Source: Falsiruegeria litorea R37
GTDB lineage: Bacteria > Pseudomonadota > Alphaproteobacteria > Rhodobacterales > Rhodobacteraceae
Assembly (NCBI RefSeq): GCF_900172225.1
Contig: NZ_FWFO01000001.1
Location: 620,001-684,000 of the forward strand
DNA length: 64,000 bases
Direction of reading: 5' to 3'
The notes below the pieces were generated by a model. It made no database searches, was not told the DNA's origin, and saw only the letters and a list, made by a program, of their open reading frames with translations. Position numbers and translations under genes: made by a program. The stretch's first letter is position 1, and each line of letters opens with the position of its first letter. Positions 1 to 8,615 of the stretch are shown piece after piece.

Positions 1-1
1 T

Positions 2-40
2 CCATTGGGCGCTCGCTTTGTTGTGGGGCTTCCGGTTTGA
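2..40 (+). CDS. C-terminal end of a sensor histidine kinase (partial)
   Basis: Only the last twelve codons and a TGA stop are inside the window; they read PLGARFVVGLPV. A GARF...LP ending is typical of the HATPase_c domain of two-component kinases. In Rhodobacteraceae the ChvG-type kinase usually precedes the short hprK gene, so this is probably the end of a chvG-like gene. The stop lies three bases before the first possible hprK start, which suggests co-transcription. The identity is inferred from twelve residues and gene order. Confidence 0.6.
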   Translation, partial: PLGARFVVGLPV

Positions 41-43
41 TCC

Positions 44-496
44 ATGCCGGGTGGTCCTGCTGATCAACCGACAATGACGACAATAATGCATGCCAGCTGC
101 GTCTCGATGTCCGGCCAGGCCCTGTTGATCGTTGGGGATTCGGGCAGCGGAAAATCTGCTTTGGCTTTGCAGCTATTGGCATTTGGTTGCGATCTGGTCG
201 CGGATGATAGGGTCTCTGTTTCAGTTGGTGCAGACGGTCTGACAGCAGAAGCTCCTCCCAGTCTACCCAAATTGATCGAGGCACGGGGTATCGGTTTGCT
301 CCGGTCGGTGATATGTGAACCGGCAAGACTTTGTGCAGTTGTTGATATGAATACTCTTGAAACAGACCGCTTGCCTCCAGCGCGAAAATGGTCGCTGCTT
401 GGACAGGACCTCCCCTTGTTTCTTAGGGTCGAAGGCCCACATTTCGCAGCCGCACTGGCTCAGATGATGAAATACGGTTGGTATGACCCGGAATGA
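44..496 (+). CDS. hprK: HPr kinase/phosphorylase, short alphaproteobacterial form
   Basis: This 150-residue protein corresponds to the C-terminal catalytic half of HPr kinase/phosphorylase; Gram-positive HprK is about 310 residues. The Walker A loop GDSGSGKS is at residues 31-38 and a DDR motif is at 54-56. The enzyme phosphorylates a serine on HPr, and the HPr gene four genes downstream keeps Ser46. An ATG at base 74, in frame, is an alternative start that trims ten residues; neither start has a strong ribosome binding site. The end overlaps rapZ by four bases (ATGA), so the two are translationally coupled. Short HprK proteins in this group are thought to be regulatory rather than tied to sugar uptake. 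Confidence 0.9.
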   Translation: MPGGPADQPTMTTIMHASCVSMSGQALLIVGDSGSGKSALALQLLAFGCDLVADDRVSVSVGADGLTAEAPPSLPKLIEARGIGLLRSVICEPARLCAVVDMNTLETDRLPPARKWSLLGQDLPLFLRVEGPHFAAALAQMMKYGWYDPE

Positions 497-1374
497 CTGA
501 GATCGCGGAAAAATCGAAACAGATCGTTCTGGTGACCGGGCCCTCAGGGGCTGGCCGAACAACAGCGATCCGTGTGCTTGAGGATCTGGAGTTCGAAGCC
601 ATCGACAATCTTCCGATGGGGATGGTGACGCGTCTGGTCAAGGCATCGACTGCGGAGCGCCCTTTGGCGCTTGGCATTGATACCCGCAATCGCGATTTCA
701 CCACGGCTGGATTTTTGGACCTTGTAGAGCATTTACGCGAATTCCCCGATACCGAGGCGACGACGCTGTATCTGGATTGTCGCGTAAAGGTTCTGTTGCA
801 GCGGTTTTCCGAGACGCGGCGGAGGCATCCGATGGCGCCTGAGGATCGGCCCGAAGTGGGCATTCGCAGAGAGATGGATTTGCTTAGCGCAGTCAGGGAT
901 GTCGCCGATTTCTTGATCGATACTTCGGATCTGAATGTCCATCAGCTGAGAGATGAGGTCGAGAGATGGTTCGCACCTGAAGGGGGGCGGCAGTTGGCCG
1001 TTTCCGTGCAGTCATTTTCTTATAAGCGTGGGTTGCCCACAGGCGTTGATATGGTTCTGGATTGTCGGTTCTTATCCAACCCCTATTGGGACCCCGCATT
1101 GCGCGCGATGGATGGACGGCACGCGGGGGTCGCTGAACACGTGAACAAGGACGAACGGTTTGAACCGTTTTTTAAGCGGGCCATGGATCTGATCCAGTTT
1201 TTGATTCCGGCCTATCAGGCTGAGGGAAAGACACATCTGTCGATCGCGTTTGGATGCACGGGTGGGCAGCATCGTTCGGTATTGCTTGCGGAAACCACGG
1301 CAAAGGCTCTTGCAGAGCAGGGCATGCAAGTGTCAATTAGGCACCGCGAACTGGAACGCCGCAAGGGCGATTGA
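493..1374 (+). CDS. rapZ: RapZ family nucleotide-binding protein
   Basis: This is a 293-residue protein of the RapZ (YhbJ/YvcJ) family, which binds nucleotides and in enterobacteria acts as an adaptor for RNase E processing of small RNAs. The N-terminal P-loop reads GPSGAGRT at residues 16-23, with arginine where lysine is usual. The C-terminal half carries FGCTGGQHRSV, the conserved RapZ signature. The start codon overlaps the hprK stop. Linkage to hprK, EIIA and HPr is the standard alphaproteobacterial arrangement. The small-RNA role in this lineage is not established, so only the family is certain. Confidence 0.92.
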   Translation: MTEIAEKSKQIVLVTGPSGAGRTTAIRVLEDLEFEAIDNLPMGMVTRLVKASTAERPLALGIDTRNRDFTTAGFLDLVEHLREFPDTEATTLYLDCRVKVLLQRFSETRRRHPMAPEDRPEVGIRREMDLLSAVRDVADFLIDTSDLNVHQLRDEVERWFAPEGGRQLAVSVQSFSYKRGLPTGVDMVLDCRFLSNPYWDPALRAMDGRHAGVAEHVNKDERFEPFFKRAMDLIQFLIPAYQAEGKTHLSIAFGCTGGQHRSVLLAETTAKALAEQGMQVSIRHRELERRKGD

Positions 1375-1383
1375 GAGGCGGGA

Positions 1384-1776
1384 TTGATCGGAATAGTGAT
1401 CGTGGCACATGGGGGGCTGGCCAAGGAGTATCTGGCCGCCATGGAACATGTGGTCGGACAGCAAGCAGGTATGCGCGCCATCTCGATCGAGGCGGATCAT
1501 GATCGAGAGGAAAAGCAGCAAGAAATCTGCGCCGCAGCAGATGCTGTGGATTGCGGCGACGGGGTTATCATGGTCACCGACCTTTTTGGTGGCTCGCCAT
1601 CCAACTTGAGTTTGCGAGCCTGCACGCCGTCAGATCGCCGGATCCTATATGGTGCCAACCTTCCCATGCTCATCAAGCTGGCCAAGAGTCGCCATCTGCC
1701 AATAGCGGAGGCGGTGCGTGGGGCCATGGAAGCAGGCAAGAAATACATCAACATGCGCAATGTCGCGCCTGAATGA
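1384..1776 (+). CDS. PTS EIIA component, mannose/fructose type
   Basis: This 130-residue protein is a stand-alone EIIA domain of the mannose-class PTS. The predicted phospho-accepting histidine is His9 in IVIVAHGGLA, and the DLFGGSPSN motif is characteristic of the EIIA-Man fold. Translation starts at TTG, ten bases after rapZ. No EIIB, EIIC or enzyme I gene is present here, so the protein probably takes part in a phosphorelay that regulates metabolism or transcription. It accepts phosphate from HPr in the usual scheme. Confidence 0.88.
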   Translation: MIGIVIVAHGGLAKEYLAAMEHVVGQQAGMRAISIEADHDREEKQQEICAAADAVDCGDGVIMVTDLFGGSPSNLSLRACTPSDRRILYGANLPMLIKLAKSRHLPIAEAVRGAMEAGKKYINMRNVAPE

Positions 1777-1791
1777 CAACTTTGGTTTCAT

Positions 1792-2061
1792 ATGATTAAT
1801 CGAACGCTCAAAATCGAAAACGAAAAGGGTCTGCACGCCCGCGCCTCGGCGAAACTGGTCGAGGTGGTCGAAGGCTTTGACGCTTCGGCAGAGGTGTCCA
1901 AAGATGGCCTGTCGGCCTCGGGTGACAGTATTATGGGTCTTTTGATGTTGGCAGCGTCCCGCGGAACAACTATTGACGTCGAGACGTCTGGCCCGGATGC
2001 TGAGGCGTTGGCAGATGCTCTGGAAACTCTGGTCGCTGATAAGTTTGGCGAAGGGTTCTAA
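1792..2061 (+). CDS. ptsH: HPr-like phosphocarrier protein
   Basis: This is an 89-residue HPr, the normal length. His15 in KGLHARAS is the enzyme I phosphorylation site. Ser46 in GDSIMGLLML matches the serine phosphorylated by HprK, consistent with hprK upstream. It follows the EIIA gene by 15 bases in the same operon. The role is inferred to be in the nitrogen/regulatory PTS rather than sugar import, because no sugar permease is near. Confidence 0.92.
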   Translation: MINRTLKIENEKGLHARASAKLVEVVEGFDASAEVSKDGLSASGDSIMGLLMLAASRGTTIDVETSGPDAEALADALETLVADKFGEGF

Positions 2062-2067
2062 GGGTCT

Positions 2068-2994
2068 TTGTCGGGGGAGACACCGGAACAGAAAGACGTG
2101 CACGTGGCCGAGACCACCCAAAGCAACAAAACGGGTGCGGTATCCGAACTGGATGACGCCGTTGGCGAGATCTATGATCGTCGCACTTTGACCTACGCCA
2201 ATTCGTTTGATGATGCGTGGACGTCAACCGCGATCAAAGCGATCGAATGGATGACGGGCAAGATCACCATTTTGCGGATGGTCAATCGGTTCGAAAAGCA
2301 AAACGAGAACTATCGCGGACAGAAGTTTTGGCGCGGCGCGCTGAACATCATGGGAATCGATCTGCAAACCCCACAGGAGCAGCTGGAAAACATTCCAGAT
2401 AGCGGGCCTGTGGTGGTGGTGGCCAACCATCCCCACGGGATGGTAGATGGGATGATCCTGGCTGATCTGATCGGCAACGTGCGCCAAGACTATCGCATTT
2501 TGACTCGTTCGGTCCTGACCGGGCTCGACGAGGCGGCGACCTCTTTTATGATCCCGGTTCCATTCCCTCATGATCCAGATGCCCAGGCCAAGATGGTCGA
2601 GATGCGCGCCAAGGCAATGGGGCATCTGAAAGATGGTGGTGTTGTAGCGCTGTTCCCGTCAGGTGTCGTGATGTCTTCGGATACGATGTTCGGCCCCGCG
2701 ATCGAGCGGGAGTGGAACGTGTTCACCGCCAAGATGATCCGCCGTTCGGGCGCCAAAGTGGTGCCAATCTTCTTCCCCGGCCACAACTCGCGTTGGTATC
2801 TGATGGCCAACCGGTTCTCGGCGATCCTGCGTCAGGGTTTGCTGCTGCACGAGATCGTGCGGTCTTGCAACAAGCCGCAGGCGCCGGTTGTTGGCAAACC
2901 GATCTCGGACGAAGATATGAAACTGCTGGAAACCAATCCGCGCGGGTTTATGGCCTGGTTGCGCGAGCACACGATGAACTTGGGCAGAAAGTAG
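2068..2994 (+). CDS. Lysophospholipid acyltransferase family protein (PlsC-like)
   Basis: This 308-residue protein has the acyltransferase motif NHPHGMVDG near residue 117, a histidine followed by aspartate as in the PlsC superfamily, and a later block LFPSGVV that fits the phosphate-binding region. Such enzymes transfer acyl groups to glycerophospholipids or related lipids at the inner membrane. The start is TTG, six bases after the HPr stop; GTG codons at 2098 and 2104 are alternatives. The acyl acceptor cannot be told from sequence. It converges on the next gene. Confidence 0.8.
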   Translation: MSGETPEQKDVHVAETTQSNKTGAVSELDDAVGEIYDRRTLTYANSFDDAWTSTAIKAIEWMTGKITILRMVNRFEKQNENYRGQKFWRGALNIMGIDLQTPQEQLENIPDSGPVVVVANHPHGMVDGMILADLIGNVRQDYRILTRSVLTGLDEAATSFMIPVPFPHDPDAQAKMVEMRAKAMGHLKDGGVVALFPSGVVMSSDTMFGPAIEREWNVFTAKMIRRSGAKVVPIFFPGHNSRWYLMANRFSAILRQGLLLHEIVRSCNKPQAPVVGKPISDEDMKLLETNPRGFMAWLREHTMNLGRK

Positions 2995-3006
2995 TCTCGG
3001 TCTGCT

Positions 3007-3882
3007 TCAACGGGTCGGGACTGGTGCGTCTCCACGGTAGTCATAAAAGCCACGTTGGGTCTTGCGGCCCAACCAGCCGGCTTCGACATATTTGGTTAGC
3101 AGCGGGCAGGGGCGATATTTGGTATCTGCCAGTCCATCGTGCAGAACGTTCATGATCGCGAGACACGTGTCCAGCCCGATAAAGTCCGCCAGTTCAAGTG
3201 GCCCCATAGGATGGTTCGCGCCCAGTATCATGGACTGGTCGATAGACCGCACGTTCCCGACGCCTTCGTAGAGGGTATAGACCGCTTCGTTGATCATGGG
3301 CATCAGGATGCGGTTCACGATGAAGGCCGGGAAATCTTCGGCGCTGGCTGCGGTTTTGCCCAGTCGATCCACGACGCCTTTGCAGGCTGCATAGGTTTCT
3401 TCGTCGGTAGCGATGCCCCGGATCAGCTCTACCAATTGCATCAGCGGTACGGGGTTCATGAAGTGGAACCCCATGAACCGTTCGGGCCGGTCAGTGCGGC
3501 TGGCTAGGCGCGTGATCGAGATCGAAGACGTGTTAGACGTCAGGATCGTATGCGGGAGCAAGTGCGGCTGAATCTCGTCAAATATTGCTTGCTTGATGTC
3601 TTCTCGTTCGGTTGCGGCTTCGATTACCAGATCGGTCTGTCCCAGTTCCGGCAGGTGCAGGGTGGTCTGGATGCGGCCCATTGCGGCCTTGACGTCCTGA
3701 TCGGCAATCTTGCCCCGCGATGCTTGGCGCGACAGGTTTCCGCCGATTGTATCAAGGGCGGCATCAAGCGCGTCCTGGCTGATGTCGCTCAGCAACACAT
3801 CATATCCTGACAGGGCCAAGACGTGGGCGATGCCGTTGCCCATTTGACCTGCTCCGACGACGCCAACCTTTTGGATGCTCAT
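3007..3882 (-). CDS. 3-hydroxybutyryl-CoA dehydrogenase (3-hydroxyacyl-CoA dehydrogenase family)
   Basis: This 291-residue protein has the Rossmann motif GAGQMG at residues 10-15 and the catalytic-histidine block GFHFMNPVPLMQLVE. It is stand-alone, without an enoyl-CoA hydratase domain, and has the usual length for NAD(P)-dependent 3-hydroxybutyryl-CoA dehydrogenase. It would interconvert acetoacetyl-CoA and 3-hydroxybutyryl-CoA in short-chain fatty acid or polyhydroxybutyrate metabolism. In Rhodobacteraceae this gene is commonly next to etfBA, as here, with one gene between. A role as PaaH is possible but it lies far from the paa genes. Confidence 0.9.
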   Translation of the reverse strand: MSIQKVGVVGAGQMGNGIAHVLALSGYDVLLSDISQDALDAALDTIGGNLSRQASRGKIADQDVKAAMGRIQTTLHLPELGQTDLVIEAATEREDIKQAIFDEIQPHLLPHTILTSNTSSISITRLASRTDRPERFMGFHFMNPVPLMQLVELIRGIATDEETYAACKGVVDRLGKTAASAEDFPAFIVNRILMPMINEAVYTLYEGVGNVRSIDQSMILGANHPMGPLELADFIGLDTCLAIMNVLHDGLADTKYRPCPLLTKYVEAGWLGRKTQRGFYDYRGDAPVPTR

Positions 3883-4048
3883 ATGACTTGTGCCTTTTTC
3901 TCCGCGCTAAGGCGACCTTATGCGCAGGGCGGGGGCGGCGGCAAGAGGCGGGGGTGTGAACAAATTGCTTCAAATCCGCACATTAGGGGAATCGCAACGC
4001 TTGGGACCGAAAACTGACATCGGGTGACAAAACACTTTGGTGGGTGAC

Positions 4049-4870
4049 ATGAGTTATGAAATGCAGGGCGCGCATGCGCCCGATCATTTGACTTGTCGAT
4101 ATGGGGTATCAAGGCTGTACTTTCGCGGACCGAAACGGTCGCTAGAGGCGCCATATGTGGCCTGTATCGGGGGGACAGAAACATATGGGCGCTTTGTGTC
4201 CGATCCTTTCCCCGCATTGCTGGAGCGGCGTCTGGGCGGGGCCTGTGTGAACTTTGGCAGTATCAACAGCGGGCTTGATTCGATCCTTAATGACCCTGAG
4301 CTGATGCGGCTTGCAAGCGGGGCCGAAGCTTGCATCGTGCAACTACCGGGCGCGCAGAATCTGTCGAACCGGCTCTACCGGGTTCATCCGCGGCGCAACG
4401 ACCGGTTTCTTGAGGCATCCAAGCTTTTGACGGCGCTTTATGATGAAGTGGATTTTACCGAGTTTCATTTCAACAAGCATTTGTTGACGCGACTTTTGGA
4501 ATTGTCTCAGGGCCGGTTTGAAATCGTACGCGAAGAGTTGCGGCAAGCCTGGATGGCTCGAATGCGGTCATTGGTTGAGGCGATTGACGGGCAGGTTTTG
4601 CTGCTATGGCTGCGCTATGCGCCGCCTGAAGAGGGAGAGGTGCCCTTGGGTCCAGAGCCGTTGATGGTGACGTCTGATATGGTGAACAGCCTGAGAGGGG
4701 CCGTGGCATCGATCATTGAGCTGCCGGTGAAGATGGCCGGAGAATCCGATGAGCTGGGCGATATGATCTTTGGCACCATGCAGGAACCAGCAGCCGAGCA
4801 TATGATTGGCCCGGCCACGCATCAGATCATTGCAGATCGCGTATACCGGAATTTGCGGGATCTGGATTGA
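4049..4870 (+). CDS. DUF6473-like protein of unknown function
   Basis: This 273-residue soluble protein resembles the DUF6473 family that I recall from Rhodobacteraceae; no function is known to me. I chose the ATG at 4049 over the TTG at 4037, which adds only four residues. Visible features are an early CIGGTETYGRF segment, an FGSINSGLD segment, and no signal peptide or membrane helix. The GGTE and G-NSG-D pattern faintly recalls SGNH-type hydrolase or sulfotransferase-like folds, but I do not assign an activity. A strong terminator follows directly. Confidence 0.65.
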   Translation: MSYEMQGAHAPDHLTCRYGVSRLYFRGPKRSLEAPYVACIGGTETYGRFVSDPFPALLERRLGGACVNFGSINSGLDSILNDPELMRLASGAEACIVQLPGAQNLSNRLYRVHPRRNDRFLEASKLLTALYDEVDFTEFHFNKHLLTRLLELSQGRFEIVREELRQAWMARMRSLVEAIDGQVLLLWLRYAPPEEGEVPLGPEPLMVTSDMVNSLRGAVASIIELPVKMAGESDELGDMIFGTMQEPAAEHMIGPATHQIIADRVYRNLRDLD

Positions 4871-4876
4871 CGAAAA

Positions 4877-4903
4877 AGGCCCGCCAAATCTGGCGGGCCT
4901 TTC
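4877..4903. terminator. Bidirectional rho-independent terminator
   Basis: A perfect 10-bp stem (AGGCCCGCCA with TGGCGGGCCT) closes an AATC loop. It is flanked by an A run on the left and a short T run on the right, so it can stop both the DUF6473-like gene and the converging etfA transcript. Confidence 0.88.
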
Positions 4904-4927
4904 AAATTTCAAGCCAGCACTTCCGGC

Positions 4928-5857
4928 TTAGCCGAGTTTCTCAGTCAGCTCGGGAACGGCGGCGAACAGGTCTGCAACCAGGCCATAGTCGGCAACTTGG
5001 AAGATCGGTGCTTCTTCGTCTTTATTGATTGCGACGATGATCTTGGAATCTTTCATACCGGCCAGGTGCTGGATTGCGCCCGAGATGCCGACAGCGACAT
5101 ACAGCTCGGGTGCAACAACCTTACCGGTCTGACCAACCTGCCAGTCGTTCGGGGCATAGCCCGAGTCGACCGCGGCGCGCGAGGCACCAACAGCAGCGCC
5201 CAGCTTGTCTGCCAGACCTTCGATCAGTTTGAAGTCCTCTTCCGAGCCAACGCCACGGCCACCCGAAACGACAACGCCAGCCGAGGTCAGCTCGGGGCGG
5301 TCGCTTTCGGCAACCTTATCTTCGACCCAAGACGACAGGCCAGGATCAGCAGCAGCCGATACGGTTTCGACAGCGGCCGAGCCGCCTTCGCCAGCGGCGT
5401 CAAAGGTCGAGGTGCGGAAGGTGATGACCTTCTTGGCGTCCGACGATTTGACGGTCTGCATGGCGTTGCCAGCGTAGATCGGGCGCACAAAGGTCGCGCC
5501 GTCAACCACTTCGGTCGCGTCCGAGATCACCATCACGTCGAGCAGAGCCGCAACGCGGGGCATCACGTTCTTGGCGTCGGTGGTGGCCGGTGCAACGATG
5601 TGCTCGAAATCGCCAGCCAGCGACACGATCAGCGCTGCGGTCGATTCCGCCAGGCGGTGGCCCAAGGTTTCGTCTTCGGCGACCAGAACCTTGGCGACAC
5701 CGTCGATCTTGGCAGCCGCTTCGCCAGCTGCGGCGGCAGAACCACCGGCGGCCAGTACGGTCACGTCACCCAGTGCCTTGGCGGCGGTGACAGCCTTGGC
5801 GGTGGCGTCCAGCGCCAGTTCACCATTGTTTACTTCGGCGAGAAGAAGAACAGCCAT
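4928..5857 (-). CDS. etfA: Electron transfer flavoprotein subunit alpha
   Basis: This 309-residue protein has the ETF alpha signature [16 protein letters not shown] and the FAD-binding segment around [11 protein letters not shown]. With EtfB it carries electrons from acyl-CoA and other flavin dehydrogenases (for instance dimethylglycine dehydrogenase) to ETF-ubiquinone oxidoreductase. Length is normal for the housekeeping form. Its ATG overlaps the etfB stop by one base (TAATG). The long reading frame on the opposite strand (4997-5986) is a composition shadow. Confidence 0.97.
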   Translation of the reverse strand: MAVLLLAEVNNGELALDATAKAVTAAKALGDVTVLAAGGSAAAAGEAAAKIDGVAKVLVAEDETLGHRLAESTAALIVSLAGDFEHIVAPATTDAKNVMPRVAALLDVMVISDATEVVDGATFVRPIYAGNAMQTVKSSDAKKVITFRTSTFDAAGEGGSAAVETVSAAADPGLSSWVEDKVAESDRPELTSAGVVVSGGRGVGSEEDFKLIEGLADKLGAAVGASRAAVDSGYAPNDWQVGQTGKVVAPELYVAVGISGAIQHLAGMKDSKIIVAINKDEEAPIFQVADYGLVADLFAAVPELTEKLG

Positions 5858-6615
5858 TACACAGCCCCCGCTTCTTTGAGTTTCTCGACCAGCTCGTCAA
5901 CCGAGCCAACGACGATGCCTGCGGCACGTGCGGGTGGCTCTTCGGTCTTGACGATTTCCAGACGCGGGGAAACGTCGACGCCATAGTCAGCGGCAGTCTT
6001 GGTATCCAGCGGCTTTTTCTTGGCCTTCATGATGTTGGGCAACGAGGCATAGCGCGGCTCGTTCAGGCGCAGGTCAACGGTGATGATGGCGGGCATCTTC
6101 ACGTTGATGGTCTGCAGGCCGCCGTCGACCTCGCGGGTCACCTTGGCGGTGTCGCCTTCGATGTCCAGCTCGGACGCGAACGTACCTTGCGACCAACCCA
6201 GCAGGGCCGACAGCATCTGACCGGTGGCGTTCATGTCGTTGTCGATGGCCTGCTTGCCGGCCAGAACAACACCGGGCTGCTCTTCTTCGACAACTTTCGC
6301 CAGGATCTTGGCAACAGCCAGCGGCTCGATGTCGGTGTGAACATCGTCAGCAGCTTCGACCAGGATGGCGCGGTCCGCGCCCATGGCCAACGCGGTGCGC
6401 AGGGTTTCCTGAGCTTTCGCGACGCCGATGGACACGACGACGATCTCGTCGGCCTTGCCGGCTTCTTTCAGGCGGATCGCCTCTTCCACTGCAATCTCGT
6501 CGAAGGGGTTCATCGACATTTTGACATTGGCGAGATCGACACCGCTACCATCCGCGTTAACGCGAACCTTCACATTGTAGTCAATCACGCGCTTGACAGG
6601 CACAAGTACCTTCAT
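5857..6615 (-). CDS. etfB: Electron transfer flavoprotein subunit beta
   Basis: This 252-residue protein begins [18 protein letters not shown] and contains [13 protein letters not shown], both typical of ETF beta, which binds AMP and docks to dehydrogenases. It is the first gene of the etfBA operon. The 240 bases upstream (6616-6855) contain no gene and should hold its promoter; I could not pick one reliably. Confidence 0.97.
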   Translation of the reverse strand: MKVLVPVKRVIDYNVKVRVNADGSGVDLANVKMSMNPFDEIAVEEAIRLKEAGKADEIVVVSIGVAKAQETLRTALAMGADRAILVEAADDVHTDIEPLAVAKILAKVVEEEQPGVVLAGKQAIDNDMNATGQMLSALLGWSQGTFASELDIEGDTAKVTREVDGGLQTINVKMPAIITVDLRLNEPRYASLPNIMKAKKKPLDTKTAADYGVDVSPRLEIVKTEEPPARAAGIVVGSVDELVEKLKEAGAV

Positions 6616-6855
6616 TTTTGCGTTTGCTCCTTACAAAAACGGCAAGCCGCAGGGCGACTCCACCAATGCTCTCTCGGGCTAGATAGCGTCTTGGGCCACC
6701 TCGCAACAGGGCAAAATCGTCACGTCAGTGCCTATCGACGTCGCGTTTCGATATTTTGCGAGCGCTAAACGCAAGAAAATTTCGCCCATGCGCGGCTGAA
6801 GCCCGAGTCGGTCAGGTGCGGGCAGGGCCAATTTGTCGCAACTGGAATGCAGGTT

Positions 6856-7428
6856 TCAGCGGTTCGCGCCAGGAACCCAAAGCACATCATCCTTGCCGCC
6901 ATTGTTGGAAGCACGCGCTGCGACAAAGAACCAATCGCTCAGACGGTTGAGGTATTTCACCACCGACGGGTTCACTGCCTCATGCGCACTCAGCTCAACC
7001 GACAGACGCTCGGCGCGCCGTGCCACGGTACGGCAAACGTGCAGATGTGCGGCCAAGGCAGTGCCACCGGGCAGGATGAAGCTGCGCAGCGGATCAAGGC
7101 TGCCGTTCATCGTGTCGATCTCACCTTCGAGCCGATCCACCTGTTCGGGCGTGACGCGCAGTGGCGGGTATTCGGCCTCGGCGTCGTTGTCCATGTCGGG
7201 GCGGCACAGGTCCGCGCCAAGATCAAACAGGTCGTTTTGGATGCGCGACAGGGCTGCGTCCATCTCACCTTCGGCCACCAGCCGTGCAACGCCGACAAAA
7301 GAGTTCAGCTCGTCAGTGGTGCCATAGGCGGTCACGCGGTCCGAGTATTTGGCCACGCGGTCGCCATTGCCCAGGGCGGTGTCGCCCTTGTCGCCGGTAC
7401 GGGTGTAGATCTTGTTGAGGACGACCAT
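6856..7428 (-). CDS. Cob(I)yrinic acid a,c-diamide adenosyltransferase, PduO type
   Basis: This 190-residue protein has the N-terminal ATP-binding signature YTRTGDKGDTALGNG and the C-terminal helix with RTVARRAERLSVEL, both diagnostic of PduO-type ATP:corrinoid adenosyltransferases. It makes adenosylcobalamin, the cofactor of methylmalonyl-CoA and ethylmalonyl-CoA mutases. Its ATG directly follows the stop of the small membrane protein gene. It is not homologous to the CobO/BtuR class. Confidence 0.93.
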   Translation of the reverse strand: MVVLNKIYTRTGDKGDTALGNGDRVAKYSDRVTAYGTTDELNSFVGVARLVAEGEMDAALSRIQNDLFDLGADLCRPDMDNDAEAEYPPLRVTPEQVDRLEGEIDTMNGSLDPLRSFILPGGTALAAHLHVCRTVARRAERLSVELSAHEAVNPSVVKYLNRLSDWFFVAARASNNGGKDDVLWVPGANR

Positions 7429-7635
7429 TTACTGACCTCCTTGACCGCGTAGATAGACGTAAAGAACGATCAGGATCACAGCGATGGCCTGAAACAGGAT
7501 GCGCAGGCGCATCATCTTATTGGCGTATTTGGCGTTGAACTTGCCGCCTGCACCAAATCCTCCGATGCCGATGGCCAAGACCAGCACGACGGCAAACATG
7601 GCCCCGAGCATGACGACAAAAACCAGGTTTTCCAT
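7429..7635 (-). CDS. Small membrane protein with two transmembrane helices
   Basis: This 68-residue protein starts at MENLVFVVML and has two hydrophobic helices (about residues 4-27 and 46-63) separated by a basic stretch, GKFNAKYANKMMRLR. It resembles the HIG1-type 'twin transmembrane helix small protein' family common in alphaproteobacteria, some members of which associate with cytochrome oxidase; that link is family knowledge only. A longer reading frame starting at 7695 adds 20 unlikely residues. It abuts the adenosyltransferase gene. Confidence 0.75.
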   Translation of the reverse strand: MENLVFVVMLGAMFAVVLVLAIGIGGFGAGGKFNAKYANKMMRLRILFQAIAVILIVLYVYLRGQGGQ

Positions 7636-7716
7636 TTGCGGCCTCACAGCAAAAAAGGTGAACACTTGCCGGTCATCTAGCGGCGGATGGGACAAAAGCG
7701 AACAGGTTTTTTTGTC

Positions 7717-8547
7717 TCAGAGCCGCGTCAGGATGCGGTCAGTGGCCCGAGTGGACAGGACGCGCCGCAGGAAACCACCGATGTAAGTGGGGGTCGTGAC
7801 GTAATAGCGTGGGCGCGGTCGGGCGGCTGTGGCCGCGTGCACAAGACGCTTGGTCACGAAAGAGGGGGGGAGCTCAAAGGTGTCTGGGTGTCCCGAGCTG
7901 TGATAGAGGCGCTTGAGCAGTGAGCTTTCATATTTGTCGCGTAGGGCCGAGTTTTCCCAATCGATGTAGCGCTCAAAAATCGGAATTGCCTTTTCCCGAA
8001 GCTTAGATGTGACGGGACCAGGTTCGATAAGCGACACTTCGATGCCAGAGCCATGCAGTTCCAGCCGCAGGGTATCGGTGAGCCCTTCGAGGGCATATTT
8101 CGTTGCCACATAGGCGCCGCGCCAAGGAAAGGCGACCAAGCCAAGTATCGAAGAGCATTGAACGATCCTGCCGGCCCCTTGTTTTCGCATCACTGGGATG
8201 ACCTGACGGGTCAACTCGTGCCAGCCAAAGAAATTGGTCTCGAAAATGTGCCGCAACCCGTCTGTGGGGATGTCTTCAACCGCTCCGGGAAACCCATGCG
8301 CGCCGTTGTTGAACAAAACGTCAAGCGTGCCACCAGTGGCGTCCAGAACCTCTTGCAGGCCAGAGGTGATGGACGCTGCATTGGTGTAGTCGATCAGTGG
8401 GCTGTCAAAACCCTCTTCACGCAGGCGCTCACAATCGGTTTGCTTGCGGCAAGAGGCAAACACGCGCCATCCTTGGTCGCGCATGCCCAAGGCCGCGTCA
8501 TAACCAATGCCGGATGAGCAGCCCGTGATCAGAATGGTTTTTTGCAT
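7717..8547 (-). CDS. SDR family NAD(P)-dependent oxidoreductase
   Basis: This 276-residue classical short-chain dehydrogenase/reductase has TGCSSGIG at residues 8-15 for the cofactor, NNGAHG in the NNAG position, and the YVATK catalytic pair preceded by a serine-rich strand (QCSSILG). Motifs and length fit reductases acting on steroid- or retinol-like or short-chain ketone substrates. The substrate cannot be predicted. No operon partner is evident. Confidence 0.88.
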   Translation of the reverse strand: MQKTILITGCSSGIGYDAALGMRDQGWRVFASCRKQTDCERLREEGFDSPLIDYTNAASITSGLQEVLDATGGTLDVLFNNGAHGFPGAVEDIPTDGLRHIFETNFFGWHELTRQVIPVMRKQGAGRIVQCSSILGLVAFPWRGAYVATKYALEGLTDTLRLELHGSGIEVSLIEPGPVTSKLREKAIPIFERYIDWENSALRDKYESSLLKRLYHSSGHPDTFELPPSFVTKRLVHAATAARPRPRYYVTTPTYIGGFLRRVLSTRATDRILTRL

Positions 8548-8615
8548 ATCGTCCCTCGCCTGCGTTTGCAGGGAGCTATGCCGATTGTGACCGGCGAATC
8601 AATGCAAGGTAGGGA

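Noticed and set aside
4997-5986. 329-codon frame opposite etfA
   Set aside because: It is antisense to a certain etfA gene; the translation is low-complexity and has no recognisable domain.
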